From assembly GCA_964619065.1 (NCBI GenBank), contig CAZUCC010000001.1, forward strand, positions 1-64,000: a stretch of 64,000 nucleotides of DNA, in the 5' to 3' direction. A program made the position numbers and the translations under genes. The notes below the pieces were generated by a model that searched no databases, was not told where the DNA came from, and saw nothing but the letters and a program-made list of their open reading frames with translations. This DNA comes from JANXUC01 sp964619065. GTDB lineage: Bacteria; Acidobacteriota; Terriglobia; Terriglobales; Acidobacteriaceae. Of the stretch, positions 43,079-52,261 are shown piece by piece (the first letter of the stretch is position 1; each line of letters begins with the position of its first letter).

Positions 43079-46000
43079 ATGACAAAACTGTTGAATCTGG
43101 TCTGTGTGTTGGTACTGATCTTTACCTGTTTCAACCTTTCTGCTCAACAAATCACGGGAAAGATTCGTGGCACGGTCACCGATCCCGCTGGCGCTGTGGT
43201 TCAGGCCGCCACCGTAACTGCAAAGCAGATCGAAACCGGCCTTGAGCGCACGGCAACCACGAGCAGTGACGGAACCTACCTCTTATTGGAACTTCCCGTT
43301 GGCCACTATCGGGTGGAAGTGGGAGCCAAAGGCTTTGAGAAATACATCCAAGACGGCATTACGCTCAACGTGAATGAGACGGCGGCGGTGCCTGTACGCT
43401 TGGTTGTCGGGGCGGAGACGCAACAAGTTCAGGTAACCGAGGATGCTCAGTTAATTCAGGACTCGGTCACCAGCCTGGGCAAAGTGGTTTTGGAACACGA
43501 GATTCTCGATCTTCCGCTGAACGGCCGCGATTTTAGCCAACTAGGCACGCTGCAACCGGGCGTCGTACCGCTTACTCCCGGCTTAAAGGAAGCCGGCTCA
43601 TCTCTTCGTCAGGGCCAGGGCTACGCCGTGAACGGCCAGCGCCCGGAGTCCAATAATTTCCTGATTGACGGCGCCAATAATTTCAATGGGGTGGATGGGG
43701 GCTTCGTTCTCAAACCACCCGTGGACGCAATCACAGAATTCAGAATTCTCACTCACAACTCGACCCCCGAGTTCGGCAATAGCCTGGGATCCACGACGAA
43801 TATCATTACCAAGTCCGGCACCAACAGAATCCATGGCGCGGCCTGGGAGTTCTTTCGCAATGACGTTTTTGATGCGAACAACTACTTCGGCTTTGAACCA
43901 TTGAAACAGAATCAATTTGGCGCGACCATCGGCGGCCCTATTCACAAAGACAAGACCTTCTTTTTTGCATTTTACGAGGGCTTCCGCAACCGCCAGGGCG
44001 AAACGAAAGGTTCAACGGTGCCATCGCTGAAACAGCGCAATGGTGATTTTTCAGAGCTGTGTGACCCAAATAAGGGAGAAACATTTGACGGCGCCGGCAT
44101 GTGCAGCAACCCGCAGCACCAGCTTTACTTTTTGCCCGCTCCCTCACCGATTCCGCTTGCTAACAACCAATTGCCTCCGCCCTTCATCAGCTCGTTTTCT
44201 CAGAATCTTTTAAGCCTCTTCCCACAACCCAATAGCGGCCTCAACACTTTTACCTCGACGCAAATCAAGCGAGACGATTTTAATGAGGGCGGCGTGCGGT
44301 TGGATCACTATCTCTCCTCCGCCGACATATTCAACTTCCGCTACATGATCAATGACGGTACACGCTTTGATCCACTTTCTCCCGCCGGAGCGAGTGTTCC
44401 GGGCTTTCCTATCGGAGAAACGCAACGGTCGCAGAATTTCGTTGCCCAGGAAACCCATACTTTCTCGCCATCCATGGTTGGGGTTTTCCGTTTTTCATTT
44501 TTGCGGAATAAATTCCTCTTTGGCGAACGCACCGTCCACACTCCGCCCTCCGACCTCGGCTTTACGTATCAGCCCAGCTTGGACGTCGCGATTGGCCCTC
44601 CCTTCCTCCAGGTCAGTGGCTATACGACCGTAGGCGATCCGATCACCGGGCCGCGCAATACTTATGAGAATGCTTATGATTACTCCGGATCGTTGAGCTG
44701 GGTTCGCGGGCGGCATGAAATCAAGTTTGGCGGTGGTTTCCAGCACCTGCACGTCAATGTGCTGCAAGGCATTGCCACAAACGGGTTCTTTGTCTTCGCG
44801 CCTTTCCCTCTCACCGATGCGTTCGCCAGCTTCATGGTCGGCCAGCCGGTTTTCTTCCTGCAGGGCCGTGGCGATTTTGGCCGTGGGATTAACGGCAAAT
44901 CGCTGAACTCCTATGTGCAGGACACCTACAAAGTCTCCTCGCGCCTGACACTGAATCTGGGATTGCGCTACGAACTGCCATTTCCCTATACCGAAATCCA
45001 CAATCGGCAGACGCTCTTTGTTCCGGGAAGGCAGTCCACTGTAGTGCCTAGCGCGCCCCAAGGGCTGCTCTATCCCGGCGATGCTGGAGTGCCTGTGGGA
45101 CTGATTCCAACTTTCAAGAAAGGTTTCGCTCCGCGCGTAGGCGTGGCGTGGGATCCAACCGGAAGCGGGAAATGGCTGGTGACTTCCGCTTATGGAATCT
45201 TTTACGAGCCGTACTACACGGGTCAGGGGGGGCCGCTGCAATCCCCGATCAGCGCACCTCCCTATCTGCAAACTCAGCAGATCAGTCTGAGTCCCAGCTC
45301 ACCTCTCAATTTTGCCGATCCCTACAACGGGAATCCGCCCGCCAATGGCACGTTTGCGACTCCGCTGACGAACCTGACGCTGGCGCAGAACCTGCCACTG
45401 CCCTACGCTCAGGATTGGGATCTCAACATTCAAAGGTCTTTGGGTAAGGATCTCTTGCTTGAGGTAGGGTATGTAGGAACCCGGGGAACCAAGTTGCCAC
45501 GCTTTATTGAAGGAAACCCCGCCACTTACATACCAGGCGTTGATTCCAGCGGCAATCCTATATCGACTCCGGGCAATGCCGATCAGCGGCGGCTCTATTC
45601 TGGATGCACGCTGGCAGATCCAGCCAATACCTGCAAGTTTTCCTCAACGGGTCTGATCGCAGGTGCTGCGAATTCCTTCTACAACGCGCTGGAAGCCAGC
45701 CTGCGGAAGCGCTTCAGCCATGGCCTATCCTTCCTGGCCTCTTACACGTATTCGAAAGCGATTGACGATGTCTCTTCGTTCAACATTTCGGGATCCGGCT
45801 CGGTCGAAGTAGCTGGCGAAAATGACCTGGCGCAGAACCCCGCGAACCTCGGCGCAGAGCGCGGACCTTCCATGTTCGATGCTCGTCACCGCCTGGTGTT
45901 CAGCTACCAGTGGAGTCTTCCCTTCTGGCAGCGTCCCCAGGGCTGGTACCAGCACGCACTGGGCGGGTGGCAGCTCAACGGAATCGCAACCATGATGAGC

Positions 46001-46441
46001 GGGACACCGTTCACCGTCTTCGATTCGAACGACGTGTCGCAGCAAGGCGGAGCACCGGAAATTACTGGATTTTCGGCCAACCGTCCGAATCTGGTAGCCG
46101 GGCAGAATCCCAACTCTGGACCCCGCTCTGTCAATGCCTGGCTGAACGCAAATGCGTTTGCGCGAATCACACCGGATCCGAACTCGCCGGTGCAACAATT
46201 CGGCACAGCAGGTCGCAATGTAGGATTGGGGCCACGATACGCCAATTGGGATTTTTCTGCCTTCAAGAATATCCGCCTGGCGGAATCCAAAGAACTGCAA
46301 TTCCGGGCGGAGTTCTTCAATATCCTGAATCACACCAACTTCCATCTGCCCAACGGGGATATCAGTTCGCCGACTTTCAATCATATTTTGGCAGCCGAGG
46401 CCCCGCGGTTGCTCCAGTTTGGGTTGAAGTTCCGTTATTGA
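43079..46441 (+). CDS. Oar-like TonB-dependent outer-membrane receptor
   Basis: A 1120-residue receptor. It has a signal peptide (about 1-22) and an N-terminal carboxypeptidase-regulatory-like domain (about 28-108, Gly-Lys-Ile-Arg-Gly-Thr-Val-Thr-Asp-Pro-Ala-Gly-Ala). A plug domain follows (about 120-240, with Asn-Gly-Arg-Asp-Phe-Ser-Gln-Leu), then a large beta-barrel ending Phe-Gly-Leu-Lys-Phe-Arg-Tyr. Members import oligosaccharides, proteins or metal complexes with TonB energy. It follows the GH2 enzyme and may take up its products. ATG 43079 begins the signal peptide. A strong terminator ends the unit. Confidence 0.92.
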   Translation: MTKLLNLVCVLVLIFTCFNLSAQQITGKIRGTVTDPAGAVVQAATVTAKQIETGLERTATTSSDGTYLLLELPVGHYRVEVGAKGFEKYIQDGITLNVNETAAVPVRLVVGAETQQVQVTEDAQLIQDSVTSLGKVVLEHEILDLPLNGRDFSQLGTLQPGVVPLTPGLKEAGSSLRQGQGYAVNGQRPESNNFLIDGANNFNGVDGGFVLKPPVDAITEFRILTHNSTPEFGNSLGSTTNIITKSGTNRIHGAAWEFFRNDVFDANNYFGFEPLKQNQFGATIGGPIHKDKTFFFAFYEGFRNRQGETKGSTVPSLKQRNGDFSELCDPNKGETFDGAGMCSNPQHQLYFLPAPSPIPLANNQLPPPFISSFSQNLLSLFPQPNSGLNTFTSTQIKRDDFNEGGVRLDHYLSSADIFNFRYMINDGTRFDPLSPAGASVPGFPIGETQRSQNFVAQETHTFSPSMVGVFRFSFLRNKFLFGERTVHTPPSDLGFTYQPSLDVAIGPPFLQVSGYTTVGDPITGPRNTYENAYDYSGSLSWVRGRHEIKFGGGFQHLHVNVLQGIATNGFFVFAPFPLTDAFASFMVGQPVFFLQGRGDFGRGINGKSLNSYVQDTYKVSSRLTLNLGLRYELPFPYTEIHNRQTLFVPGRQSTVVPSAPQGLLYPGDAGVPVGLIPTFKKGFAPRVGVAWDPTGSGKWLVTSAYGIFYEPYYTGQGGPLQSPISAPPYLQTQQISLSPSSPLNFADPYNGNPPANGTFATPLTNLTLAQNLPLPYAQDWDLNIQRSLGKDLLLEVGYVGTRGTKLPRFIEGNPATYIPGVDSSGNPISTPGNADQRRLYSGCTLADPANTCKFSSTGLIAGAANSFYNALEASLRKRFSHGLSFLASYTYSKAIDDVSSFNISGSGSVEVAGENDLAQNPANLGAERGPSMFDARHRLVFSYQWSLPFWQRPQGWYQHALGGWQLNGIATMMSGTPFTVFDSNDVSQQGGAPEITGFSANRPNLVAGQNPNSGPRSVNAWLNANAFARITPDPNSPVQQFGTAGRNVGLGPRYANWDFSAFKNIRLAESKELQFRAEFFNILNHTNFHLPNGDISSPTFNHILAAEAPRLLQFGLKFRY

Positions 46442-46488
46442 AATGTAGAGCTGAACGGTTTGATCGGACAGGTGAGAATACGTGCTTA

Positions 46489-46526
46489 ACGGCGGCAGGA
46501 TTGCCCTGCCGCCGTTTTTTCTTTTT
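46489..46526 (+). terminator. Intrinsic terminator after the receptor gene
   Basis: An 11-bp stem, ACGGCGGCAGG/CCTGCCGCCGT, with a 5-nt loop, then TTTTTTCTTTTTC. It is 47 bp after the stop and lies between convergent genes. Confidence 0.93.
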
Positions 46527-46544
46527 CTTCAAAACAAGAAACAG

Positions 46545-47030
46545 TTATCTGCCTTTGCGGTCGTGACGCAGGTCGCGCTTGTCATGCCGGATGTCTCTCC
46601 GGTCGGCGTGCGCGTCGTGCCGGTCGTGCCTCAAATCACGCTTATCGTGGTTGATGTCGCGTTGGTCGTGATTGCGGTCGGCGCGATCGTGACGAAGGTC
46701 GCGCTTGTCGGCATTAATGTCGTGCTGTTCTTTCCTGGCATCGGCGAAATCCTTGTTCCTGATATCCTGGGCCCGCTCTGCACGGTCCTGGTTGAGATCG
46801 CGGCGGTCGTGGTTGATGTCGCGTTGATCGCGGTTGCGGTCGGCGCGGTCCTGGCGGAGATCGCGTTTGTCGCCGTTGATATCCCGTCGGTCTTTGCGGA
46901 GGTCGCGGCGATCCTGCCGCAAATCGCGCCGGTCGCTGCGGACGTCGCTATTGGCTGGAGCTGCGGTTTGCGCGAAAGTAAACAGGGACGTCAAGGAAAC
47001 GAAAATCAAAATCAACAGACTGCGTCGCAT
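46545..47030 (-). CDS. Secreted Asp/Arg heptad-repeat protein
   Basis: A 161-residue exported protein. After a signal peptide (about 1-21), most of the protein is built from seven-residue units of the form Asp-x-Arg-Asp-Leu/Ile-Arg/Asn-x. There are eight in residues 33-88 and seven in residues 108-156, separated by an Asp-Phe-Ala-Asp-Ala-Arg-Lys segment. A larger 28-residue unit is seen twice. The region is strongly charged and likely helical. No function is known; metal or ion binding or a surface role is possible but unsupported. Confidence 0.82.
   Translation of the reverse strand: MRRSLLILIFVSLTSLFTFAQTAAPANSDVRSDRRDLRQDRRDLRKDRRDINGDKRDLRQDRADRNRDQRDINHDRRDLNQDRAERAQDIRNKDFADARKEQHDINADKRDLRHDRADRNHDQRDINHDKRDLRHDRHDAHADRRDIRHDKRDLRHDRKGR
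46563..46934 (-). repeat. 21-bp-period repeat (Asp-x-Arg-Asp heptads)
   Basis: Coding repeat covering residues 33-156 of the secreted protein. The 21-bp period is clear on the minus strand, with GACCGC/CGCGAC-like segments recurring, and a higher-order 84-bp unit is repeated twice. Confidence 0.85.
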
Positions 47031-47224
47031 AGGGTTTTCTCCTGTATCTCAAGTTATCGGGGTGTAATTTTCAAATTTCAATCTCGGCACGCTTTTGCGG
47101 CCTACGCAGATGGAAACCCCTCCTCTGGGGAAAAGTTTCGCAAAAAATCGGGCTTACGGAAGTAATCAACGGGCATGGGCAAAAGGCTTCCCATTTTTAG
47201 TAGGGTGCCATTCCCGACAATGCT

Positions 47225-48400
47225 TTACAGTGCAACGGAGGTTGCAGTCACGGCGATACCGGGCCCGGTGGAGCCTCCGCGCTGAGACAACAGTTCGCTG
47301 AGGAATGCCTCCGGCGAAAGTTCATCGCATCGAACGAACAGCGCCAGCAAAGGATCCGCGTCAATCCTGGAGGAGTCGGTTAGGCGCGCTGTCTCAATAT
47401 CCATTTCTTCCGGTTCGACAAAAATCTGTGGCGCCCGTGAGGACTCAGTTCGCAATGCTTCCAGGAACGCTGTAACTCCCGCCTGCTCTTCCTCCGTCTT
47501 CTGGAGAAATTCGATGCCCATACCTGTTTCGGGATGTACGACCCGCACAGTGCCTTCGGCCCGCTTCTCGTGGATGCCCACGCGCATTACCAGCGCCACC
47601 CGTGTGCGCAACGGAAAAGGCGAAGCGATTTTCAGGTAGCAGGCATGCAGGCTCAAATCCGTGAGTTCTGCGGGGACCGGTGCATCCTGCTCTTCTGCAT
47701 TCTCGCCGGTGGCACCGTCGATCCATACTTTCAATTGATGCCGCGCCTCTGGAGAGATACGCTTGAAGCGTACCCCGACTAACCCTTGTGGATTCTGCCA
47801 TGCCACCTCAGCGCCAACCTCGATCTGGTCAAACGCTTGCGGCACAAAAAAGGAAAGTTGCACTGAGCCGCTCGTCGTCGACGACTTAGGCAACCGTAGC
47901 GACATGCCACCCTCGCCCAGATCGGCGCTGGGACAGGATAACTCTGCCCTCCCAGGCCAGCGGCAAGTGACAGGAATCTCCACCGGTATGCGCTGGTTCC
48001 GCCGGCGTTCGCGCTTCATCAGGGCCCGCACGGCGCGGAAGCTCGATTTTATCCGCTCCGCGGACGAGGATTTGTGCAGCACGAAATGCGCGCCCCGCGC
48101 GAATGCACTCCCGGCTGGCGTCTCCTGATCAACCAGTGCGATGATAACGGCGCGCTTGTTTCCGGGGGCGCACTGCACTCCGCGCACCACCTGATCCACC
48201 GACGTCTCGTCACCAAAATCCACGATCACCGCTTCGAACCGCAGCCGTGTCAGCTTCTGGACGGCGGTCTCTCCATCGATACACGAAACCACCTGGATAT
48301 CCAGGTCGCTGAGCACACGCCGCACCACGCGCTGTATCTTTTCGCTCGTGCTCACTAACAGAGTCTTCAATGATGTTTCTGATACCAACGGCATCTCCAC
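47225..48400 (-). CDS. Receiver-like plus tandem PilZ-domain protein
   Basis: A 391-residue cytosolic regulator. Residues about 12-125 are receiver-like (Ala-Val-Ile-Val-Asp-Phe with the phospho-acceptor Asp region). PilZ domain 1 (about 130-230) begins with the Arg-Arg-Arg-Asn-Gln-Arg motif for c-di-GMP and has Asp-Leu-Gly-Glu-Gly-Gly-Met-Ser. PilZ domain 2 (about 235-330) has Thr-Asp-Leu-Ser-Leu-His-Ala-Cys and Thr-Gly-Met-Gly-Ile-Glu-Phe. It should link c-di-GMP to motility or surface behaviour. Its gene follows a small coiled-coil gene on the same strand. Confidence 0.85.
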   Translation of the reverse strand: MEMPLVSETSLKTLLVSTSEKIQRVVRRVLSDLDIQVVSCIDGETAVQKLTRLRFEAVIVDFGDETSVDQVVRGVQCAPGNKRAVIIALVDQETPAGSAFARGAHFVLHKSSSAERIKSSFRAVRALMKRERRRNQRIPVEIPVTCRWPGRAELSCPSADLGEGGMSLRLPKSSTTSGSVQLSFFVPQAFDQIEVGAEVAWQNPQGLVGVRFKRISPEARHQLKVWIDGATGENAEEQDAPVPAELTDLSLHACYLKIASPFPLRTRVALVMRVGIHEKRAEGTVRVVHPETGMGIEFLQKTEEEQAGVTAFLEALRTESSRAPQIFVEPEEMDIETARLTDSSRIDADPLLALFVRCDELSPEAFLSELLSQRGGSTGPGIAVTATSVAL

Positions 48401-48419
48401 TTTGTGGCTTTACGACTGG

Positions 48420-48584
48420 CTAGTGTCCTGCCTTATGGGCAACGCCCACGGGCGGATCTTCTTCATCGAGCAAGTGCTGCACAGCGTCCAACTCCTTGGC
48501 AGCAACCTGCAGAGCTTCAATCTGTTGGCGCAATTGCTCTTGCTGAGCCTGTTTCTTGCGCACGACCTCAAATATGTCTTTCAA
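48420..48584 (-). CDS. Small coiled-coil protein (54 aa)
   Basis: A 54-residue frame starting at TTG 48584 with a perfect AAGGAGG 6 nt upstream and a stop 20 bp before the PilZ gene start. The protein reads Lys-Asp-Ile-Phe-Glu-Val-Val-Arg-Lys-Lys-Gln, then Gln-rich heptads (Leu-Arg-Gln-Gln-Ile-Glu-Ala-Leu-Gln), then an acidic tail. It is probably co-transcribed with and accessory to the PilZ regulator. No family was recognised. Confidence 0.65.
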   Translation of the reverse strand: MKDIFEVVRKKQAQQEQLRQQIEALQVAAKELDAVQHLLDEEDPPVGVAHKAGH

Positions 48585-49047
48585 GAGAAGCCTCCTTGCG
48601 GACTCTACTTGTCCCTATCGGCGCGATGCAACGGCGACCACAGCTTCCTGATTACCTCGGTAAGTGACTGAGGATGCAAGGGGTTTCGTGGCTGTTCGAT
48701 CAGGCCGATCAATTGCTAGGCTGCCATCTCCGAATGAATAGAACGGCAGACACCCCATCGGCCCAGTTTCTTCTATTTACAGTTCGGGGAAAATGTGGTA
48801 ATCTACTGATAAATATAGGTTTATGCAAAAACTATGAGGCGGTCAAGATGGTTTTGACTTGCTAGGCAGATGGCGCTCTCATCCGCAACTTCCGTCAGGT
48901 CGCGTTGGTAGACAGTTCGGATCTTTTCAGAAAAATTTAGCAGTTTCAGTGTATCGGTTCCCGGTCTAATTGAATCTATGACTTGTACCGAGTTTTCGTT
49001 GCGTTAGCAGGTAGTCATCTTAAGAAAGTTGCGAGGCAGATTCCTTC
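48585..49047. other. Divergent intergenic region
   Basis: 463 bp between the minus-strand coiled-coil gene and the plus-strand 75-residue gene, AT-rich around 48790-48840. It contains the small inverted repeat ATAAA-TATAGG-TTTAT (48811-48826) near the centre. It probably holds two divergent promoters. No gene was recognised; a 63-codon frame here has no ribosome-binding site. Confidence 0.55.
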
Positions 49048-49275
49048 ATGGCAAAACGACGCGGAAATCCCAACTGGGGCAAGCCGGAACCGTTGGGCCC
49101 GATTACCCCCACCATCACCGAGTTCGAACAAGTGGTTAAGGAATATAAGCTTGAACCCGATCAGTATCTGCGTTCCACGCGGTTGCGCGAGTGGGCGCGC
49201 CGCAACAAGAATTCGAAATACATTCCAGAGCCCTTGCTCGAAGCATGGGGCTTTGAGATCGAGTCGACACTGTAA
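49048..49275 (+). CDS. Small conserved protein (75 aa)
   Basis: A 75-residue basic protein starting Ala-Lys-Arg-Arg-Gly-Asn-Pro-Asn-Trp-Gly-Lys-Pro. Its composition suggests a helical protein, with Glu-Phe-Glu-Gln-Val-Val-Lys-Glu-Tyr-Lys-Leu and Leu-Arg-Glu-Trp-Ala-Arg-Arg-Asn-Lys. Similar short proteins occur across Acidobacteriota and other phyla (from memory), with no known role. GAGGCAGATT lies before the ATG and a terminator follows. Confidence 0.7.
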   Translation: MAKRRGNPNWGKPEPLGPITPTITEFEQVVKEYKLEPDQYLRSTRLREWARRNKNSKYIPEPLLEAWGFEIESTL

Positions 49276-49302
49276 GTTATTGGAAAGACTTTGAAAGCTA
49301 TG

Positions 49303-49329
49303 GGGTCGCCTGCTATGGGCGACCCTTTG
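49303..49329 (+). terminator. Intrinsic terminator after the 75-aa gene
   Basis: An 8-bp stem, GGGTCGCC/GGCGACCC, with a 7-nt loop, then TTTG. It lies 27 bp after the stop. Confidence 0.8.
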
Positions 49330-49375
49330 CATTTCACGTGCGCGGCTCTGGCCTAGATGCCTAGGGACAAACATA

Positions 49376-50074
49376 ATGGTTCTAAAGGGTGTGGCAGTGC
49401 ACAAAGTAAGCTGGTTGGGAGCGCTGACATGGCTTCCCATACTTTCCGGCATCAACATGCCCATGCGGGAAGTTGTGGCCCTCCTGATCGCAACAAGCTT
49501 CGCAGCAGGGTTGAATACCTATGCGACCGTAGGCACGCTTGGGCTGCTTGGGCGCTACCACGTGTTGGGACTGCCGGACGGCCTGCAAATTCTCATGAGC
49601 TGGTGGGTCATTGGGGTCGCAATCGCCATGTTCGTGGTGGAGTTTTTTGCCGACAAGATTCCCGCGTTTGACCTGATCTGGAACGCGATGCACACTTTTA
49701 TACGGATTCCGGTGGCAGCACTTCTGGCATATAAGGCAACGGCCCAGCTCTCGCCCCAGGAACAGATGATTGCGACGATCGGCGGTGGACTGATCGCATT
49801 GGCCGCGCATGGAGGCAAGACGGCTGCGCGCGCCGCAGTTAGTCCTTCGCCGGAGCCATTTTCGAATTCCGCCCTCAGCCTGATAGAGGATGGCATGGCT
49901 GTAGGACTTACGTGGTTGGCGACGAGGCACCCGTACACGGCCGCTGGAATTGTTCTGGTTGGACTGGTATTCGTGGTGTTGATCCTCCGATTTGTTATCC
50001 GCTCATTGAAAGTGCTTTTCCGCGGTGCGGAGCAGCGGATTGAACGGGCATCTCCTCCCGCACGTGCGGCATAG
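49376..50074 (+). CDS. DUF4126 family membrane protein
   Basis: A 232-residue inner-membrane protein with about five hydrophobic segments. The first conserved stretch, Ala-Ala-Gly-Leu-Asn-Thr-Tyr-Ala-Thr-Val, and Phe-Phe-Ala-Asp-Lys-Ile-Pro-Ala-Phe-Asp are DUF4126 signatures. The role is unknown. An internal ATG at 49457 would give the N-terminus common in the family (Met-Pro-Met-Arg-Glu), so the true start is uncertain. Confidence 0.75.
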   Translation: MVLKGVAVHKVSWLGALTWLPILSGINMPMREVVALLIATSFAAGLNTYATVGTLGLLGRYHVLGLPDGLQILMSWWVIGVAIAMFVVEFFADKIPAFDLIWNAMHTFIRIPVAALLAYKATAQLSPQEQMIATIGGGLIALAAHGGKTAARAAVSPSPEPFSNSALSLIEDGMAVGLTWLATRHPYTAAGIVLVGLVFVVLILRFVIRSLKVLFRGAEQRIERASPPARAA

Positions 50075-50102
50075 GCGGAGTGGGAACTGAGCAGAATGTC
50101 TA

Positions 50103-51857
50103 TTAGCGACCGGCGGTTGCAGCGAAAGATCTGGATTTGGATGTAGGCTTGCCTCTGAGTGCGGCCCCAGGACGCGCATCGGACTTAGGAATGGGCTTTC
50201 GGTCGGTTGCGCCTAACGTATTCACGTTGAACTGGCTCACGGCGCTCCGCAGATCAAGCGACAGGCTTGCGAGGTCGTGGCAGGACGAAGCTGCCTGCTT
50301 GGCAGCGTCGGAAGACTCTTCCGCCAGATTGGAGATTTGCGAGACATTACGCGTAACTTCCTCAGTGGCACTGGCTTGCTCGGTGGCCGCAGTTGCAATA
50401 CACGTGATGAGAGCGCCCACCTCTTCCGCCACCTTGATGATCTGACTTAGTGCCGCGCCAGATTCCATTGTTTTCTCGACGCCGACTTGCACGTCGCGGC
50501 TGCCGGTCTGCATGGCCTCTACGGCACTCTTGGTTTCCACCTGGATGGTCCGAACCATGTCCGCGATTTCTTTGGTGGCTTTGCTGGTACGCTCGGCAAG
50601 CTTGCGCACTTCGTCGGCGACCACGGCGAAGCCGCGGCCCTGTTCGCCAGCCCGCGCAGCTTCTATGGCTGCATTCAGGGCGAGCAGATTGGTTTGATCG
50701 GCGATATCATCGATGACCGCCACGATGCGGCCGATCTGTTCTGAGTTCTTACCCAGCTCGGCAATGCGAGTCGCCGCTCGTTCCGTGGATCCCGCAATGC
50801 TGCGCATGGTCGATAGCGTCTGATCAGCAACGTGGCCTCCCTGACGCGCCGCCTCCGCCGCTCTCTGAGAGGCCGACGCCGCAGTGTGCGAGTTCCCCGC
50901 GACTTGCTCCACGGTATTCGACATCTCTTGCATGGCAATCGCCACCTGATGGGCCCGGTCGCGCTGCGTGTCGGCCGATTGGGCGGCTTGGGCGGTCGCC
51001 GAAGAAACCCCCTCACTTCCCACGGCGAGATGTTCAGCGGCTTGCCTCACGGAAACAATCATCTTTTTGAGCGCGCGCTGCATGTCGTTGACTACGTGGA
51101 TCAGGTCGGCAAGCTCATCGTCCGAGTTCACCAGTAATTCCTCTCCGGTCAGGTCGCCCGATGCAATACTGGTGGTCCGCTGGACGAGTTGTTGCAGGAT
51201 TCCAGCAAAGCGGCGGCTGATGAACAGTGCCACTCCCACACCCGCGAGCACGGCAAAGATGTTGACACCCCACTCAATCTCTTGCGTAGCGCGGCTGGAA
51301 GCAACCAGCGCTGCAATGTCCTGATCGGTCATCCGTTGTTGGTCTTCCATGAGGGCCTTCAGGCTCTCCCCCAAAGCCCTTTGTCGCACCGTGGCGTCGG
51401 ACTTGAGAAGATCGAAGGCTTGTCCCATCGCTTCATTGCCATGTCCCATGGCGAGATCCTCAATCTTGTCTTGCAAGGCTCTATACTCAGCGGCCTGACT
51501 CGCTATAGCAGCAACATTTTCTTTTTCGGCGGACGGAAAGGAGTGGCTGATGCTTTGCAGCTCTGCCAGCGCCGCATCCGCCGTCTTCCAATTCTCGGTC
51601 CGATTATGCTTGCTGCGTTGGGCCTCGCCTGGGTCGCTTCCGAACAGGACGTAGTTACGCAATTCTGTTGCCGTACTGGAAATGGAACTTCTTGCCAGGG
51701 CGGCATTGATGCTCGCGGGATAACGGATACTCTTGATTTGTTCCTGACTGACCGCAGCCGCATGGAGCCGGTAATTGGCGATTGCCGTGTTGACCAGCGT
51801 CATCGCAATGAGAATCCCAAAGCCGACGAGTAGTTTAGTGCGGATTGTAAGCCTCAT
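50103..51857 (-). CDS. Methyl-accepting chemotaxis protein
   Basis: A 584-residue chemoreceptor. It has a TM1 signal-anchor (about 5-30), a periplasmic four-helix bundle (about 35-180), TM2 (about 190-210) and HAMP (about 210-265). The cytoplasmic signalling coiled coil (about 270-545) contains the conserved hairpin tip Glu-Ala-Ala-Arg-Ala-Gly-Glu-Gln-Gly-Arg-Gly-Phe-Ala-Val-Val-Ala-Asp-Glu-Val. It reports ligand state to CheA/CheW; no che genes adjoin. The ATG at 51857 begins the family N-terminus. The tail has no CheR-binding pentapeptide. Confidence 0.92.
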   Translation of the reverse strand: MRLTIRTKLLVGFGILIAMTLVNTAIANYRLHAAAVSQEQIKSIRYPASINAALARSSISSTATELRNYVLFGSDPGEAQRSKHNRTENWKTADAALAELQSISHSFPSAEKENVAAIASQAAEYRALQDKIEDLAMGHGNEAMGQAFDLLKSDATVRQRALGESLKALMEDQQRMTDQDIAALVASSRATQEIEWGVNIFAVLAGVGVALFISRRFAGILQQLVQRTTSIASGDLTGEELLVNSDDELADLIHVVNDMQRALKKMIVSVRQAAEHLAVGSEGVSSATAQAAQSADTQRDRAHQVAIAMQEMSNTVEQVAGNSHTAASASQRAAEAARQGGHVADQTLSTMRSIAGSTERAATRIAELGKNSEQIGRIVAVIDDIADQTNLLALNAAIEAARAGEQGRGFAVVADEVRKLAERTSKATKEIADMVRTIQVETKSAVEAMQTGSRDVQVGVEKTMESGAALSQIIKVAEEVGALITCIATAATEQASATEEVTRNVSQISNLAEESSDAAKQAASSCHDLASLSLDLRSAVSQFNVNTLGATDRKPIPKSDARPGAALRGKPTSKSRSFAATAGR

Positions 51858-51952
51858 GGCGAATCCCGCTCTCCTTCCGAATTGCGCTTTCAACCCGCTC
51901 TCAATCTTTCCATGGTGCTTGGCCGCAACAGTACCCTGTCGCGATTGCGCTA

Positions 51953-52261
51953 TTACTGGAAACCAATATCAACCACCTCAATCGTCTTGGCCGGAGCCGT
52001 TTGAAATACCCATTGCTTCGCAGCCGTAACAGCCGCGTCTCGTAGCAAGGCGTGGCCGCTCAGCACCTTCACGTCCTGCACTTGACCTTCAGCGTCAACG
52101 TTCACTTCCAACTTGACGGTTCCGGTGACATGCATCTTTCGAGCGAGTTCCGGGTAGACGGGCGGAACGCGCTTTTTGGCAACACGGTTTTCTGCCTGCA
52201 TCCAGGTGCTACACAAGAGAACGCTACAAAAAACAAGAAACAGTATTCGGCGCAACGGCAT
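51953..52261 (-). CDS. Short TonB C-terminal domain protein
   Basis: A 102-residue exported protein: signal peptide (about 1-23) then a TonB_C fold with Val-Pro-Pro-Val-Tyr-Pro-Glu-Leu-Ala-Arg, Gly-Thr-Val-Lys-Leu-Glu-Val and Ala-Lys-Gln-Trp-Val-Phe. There is no TM helix plus Pro-rich linker, so it is not a full TonB. Such short TonB_C proteins are common in this phylum and their partners are unknown. Confidence 0.82.
   Translation of the reverse strand: MPLRRILFLVFCSVLLCSTWMQAENRVAKKRVPPVYPELARKMHVTGTVKLEVNVDAEGQVQDVKVLSGHALLRDAAVTAAKQWVFQTAPAKTIEVVDIGFQ

Noticed and set aside
46563..46934. CRISPR-like array suggested by the regular repeat
   Set aside because: The period is 21 bp with no unique spacers, lies in a coding frame with a signal peptide and shows codon-level repetition. 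No cas genes are present.
48674..48865. 63-codon plus-strand frame in the PilZ/75-aa gap
   Set aside because: No ribosome-binding site; composition and lack of motifs suggest chance.
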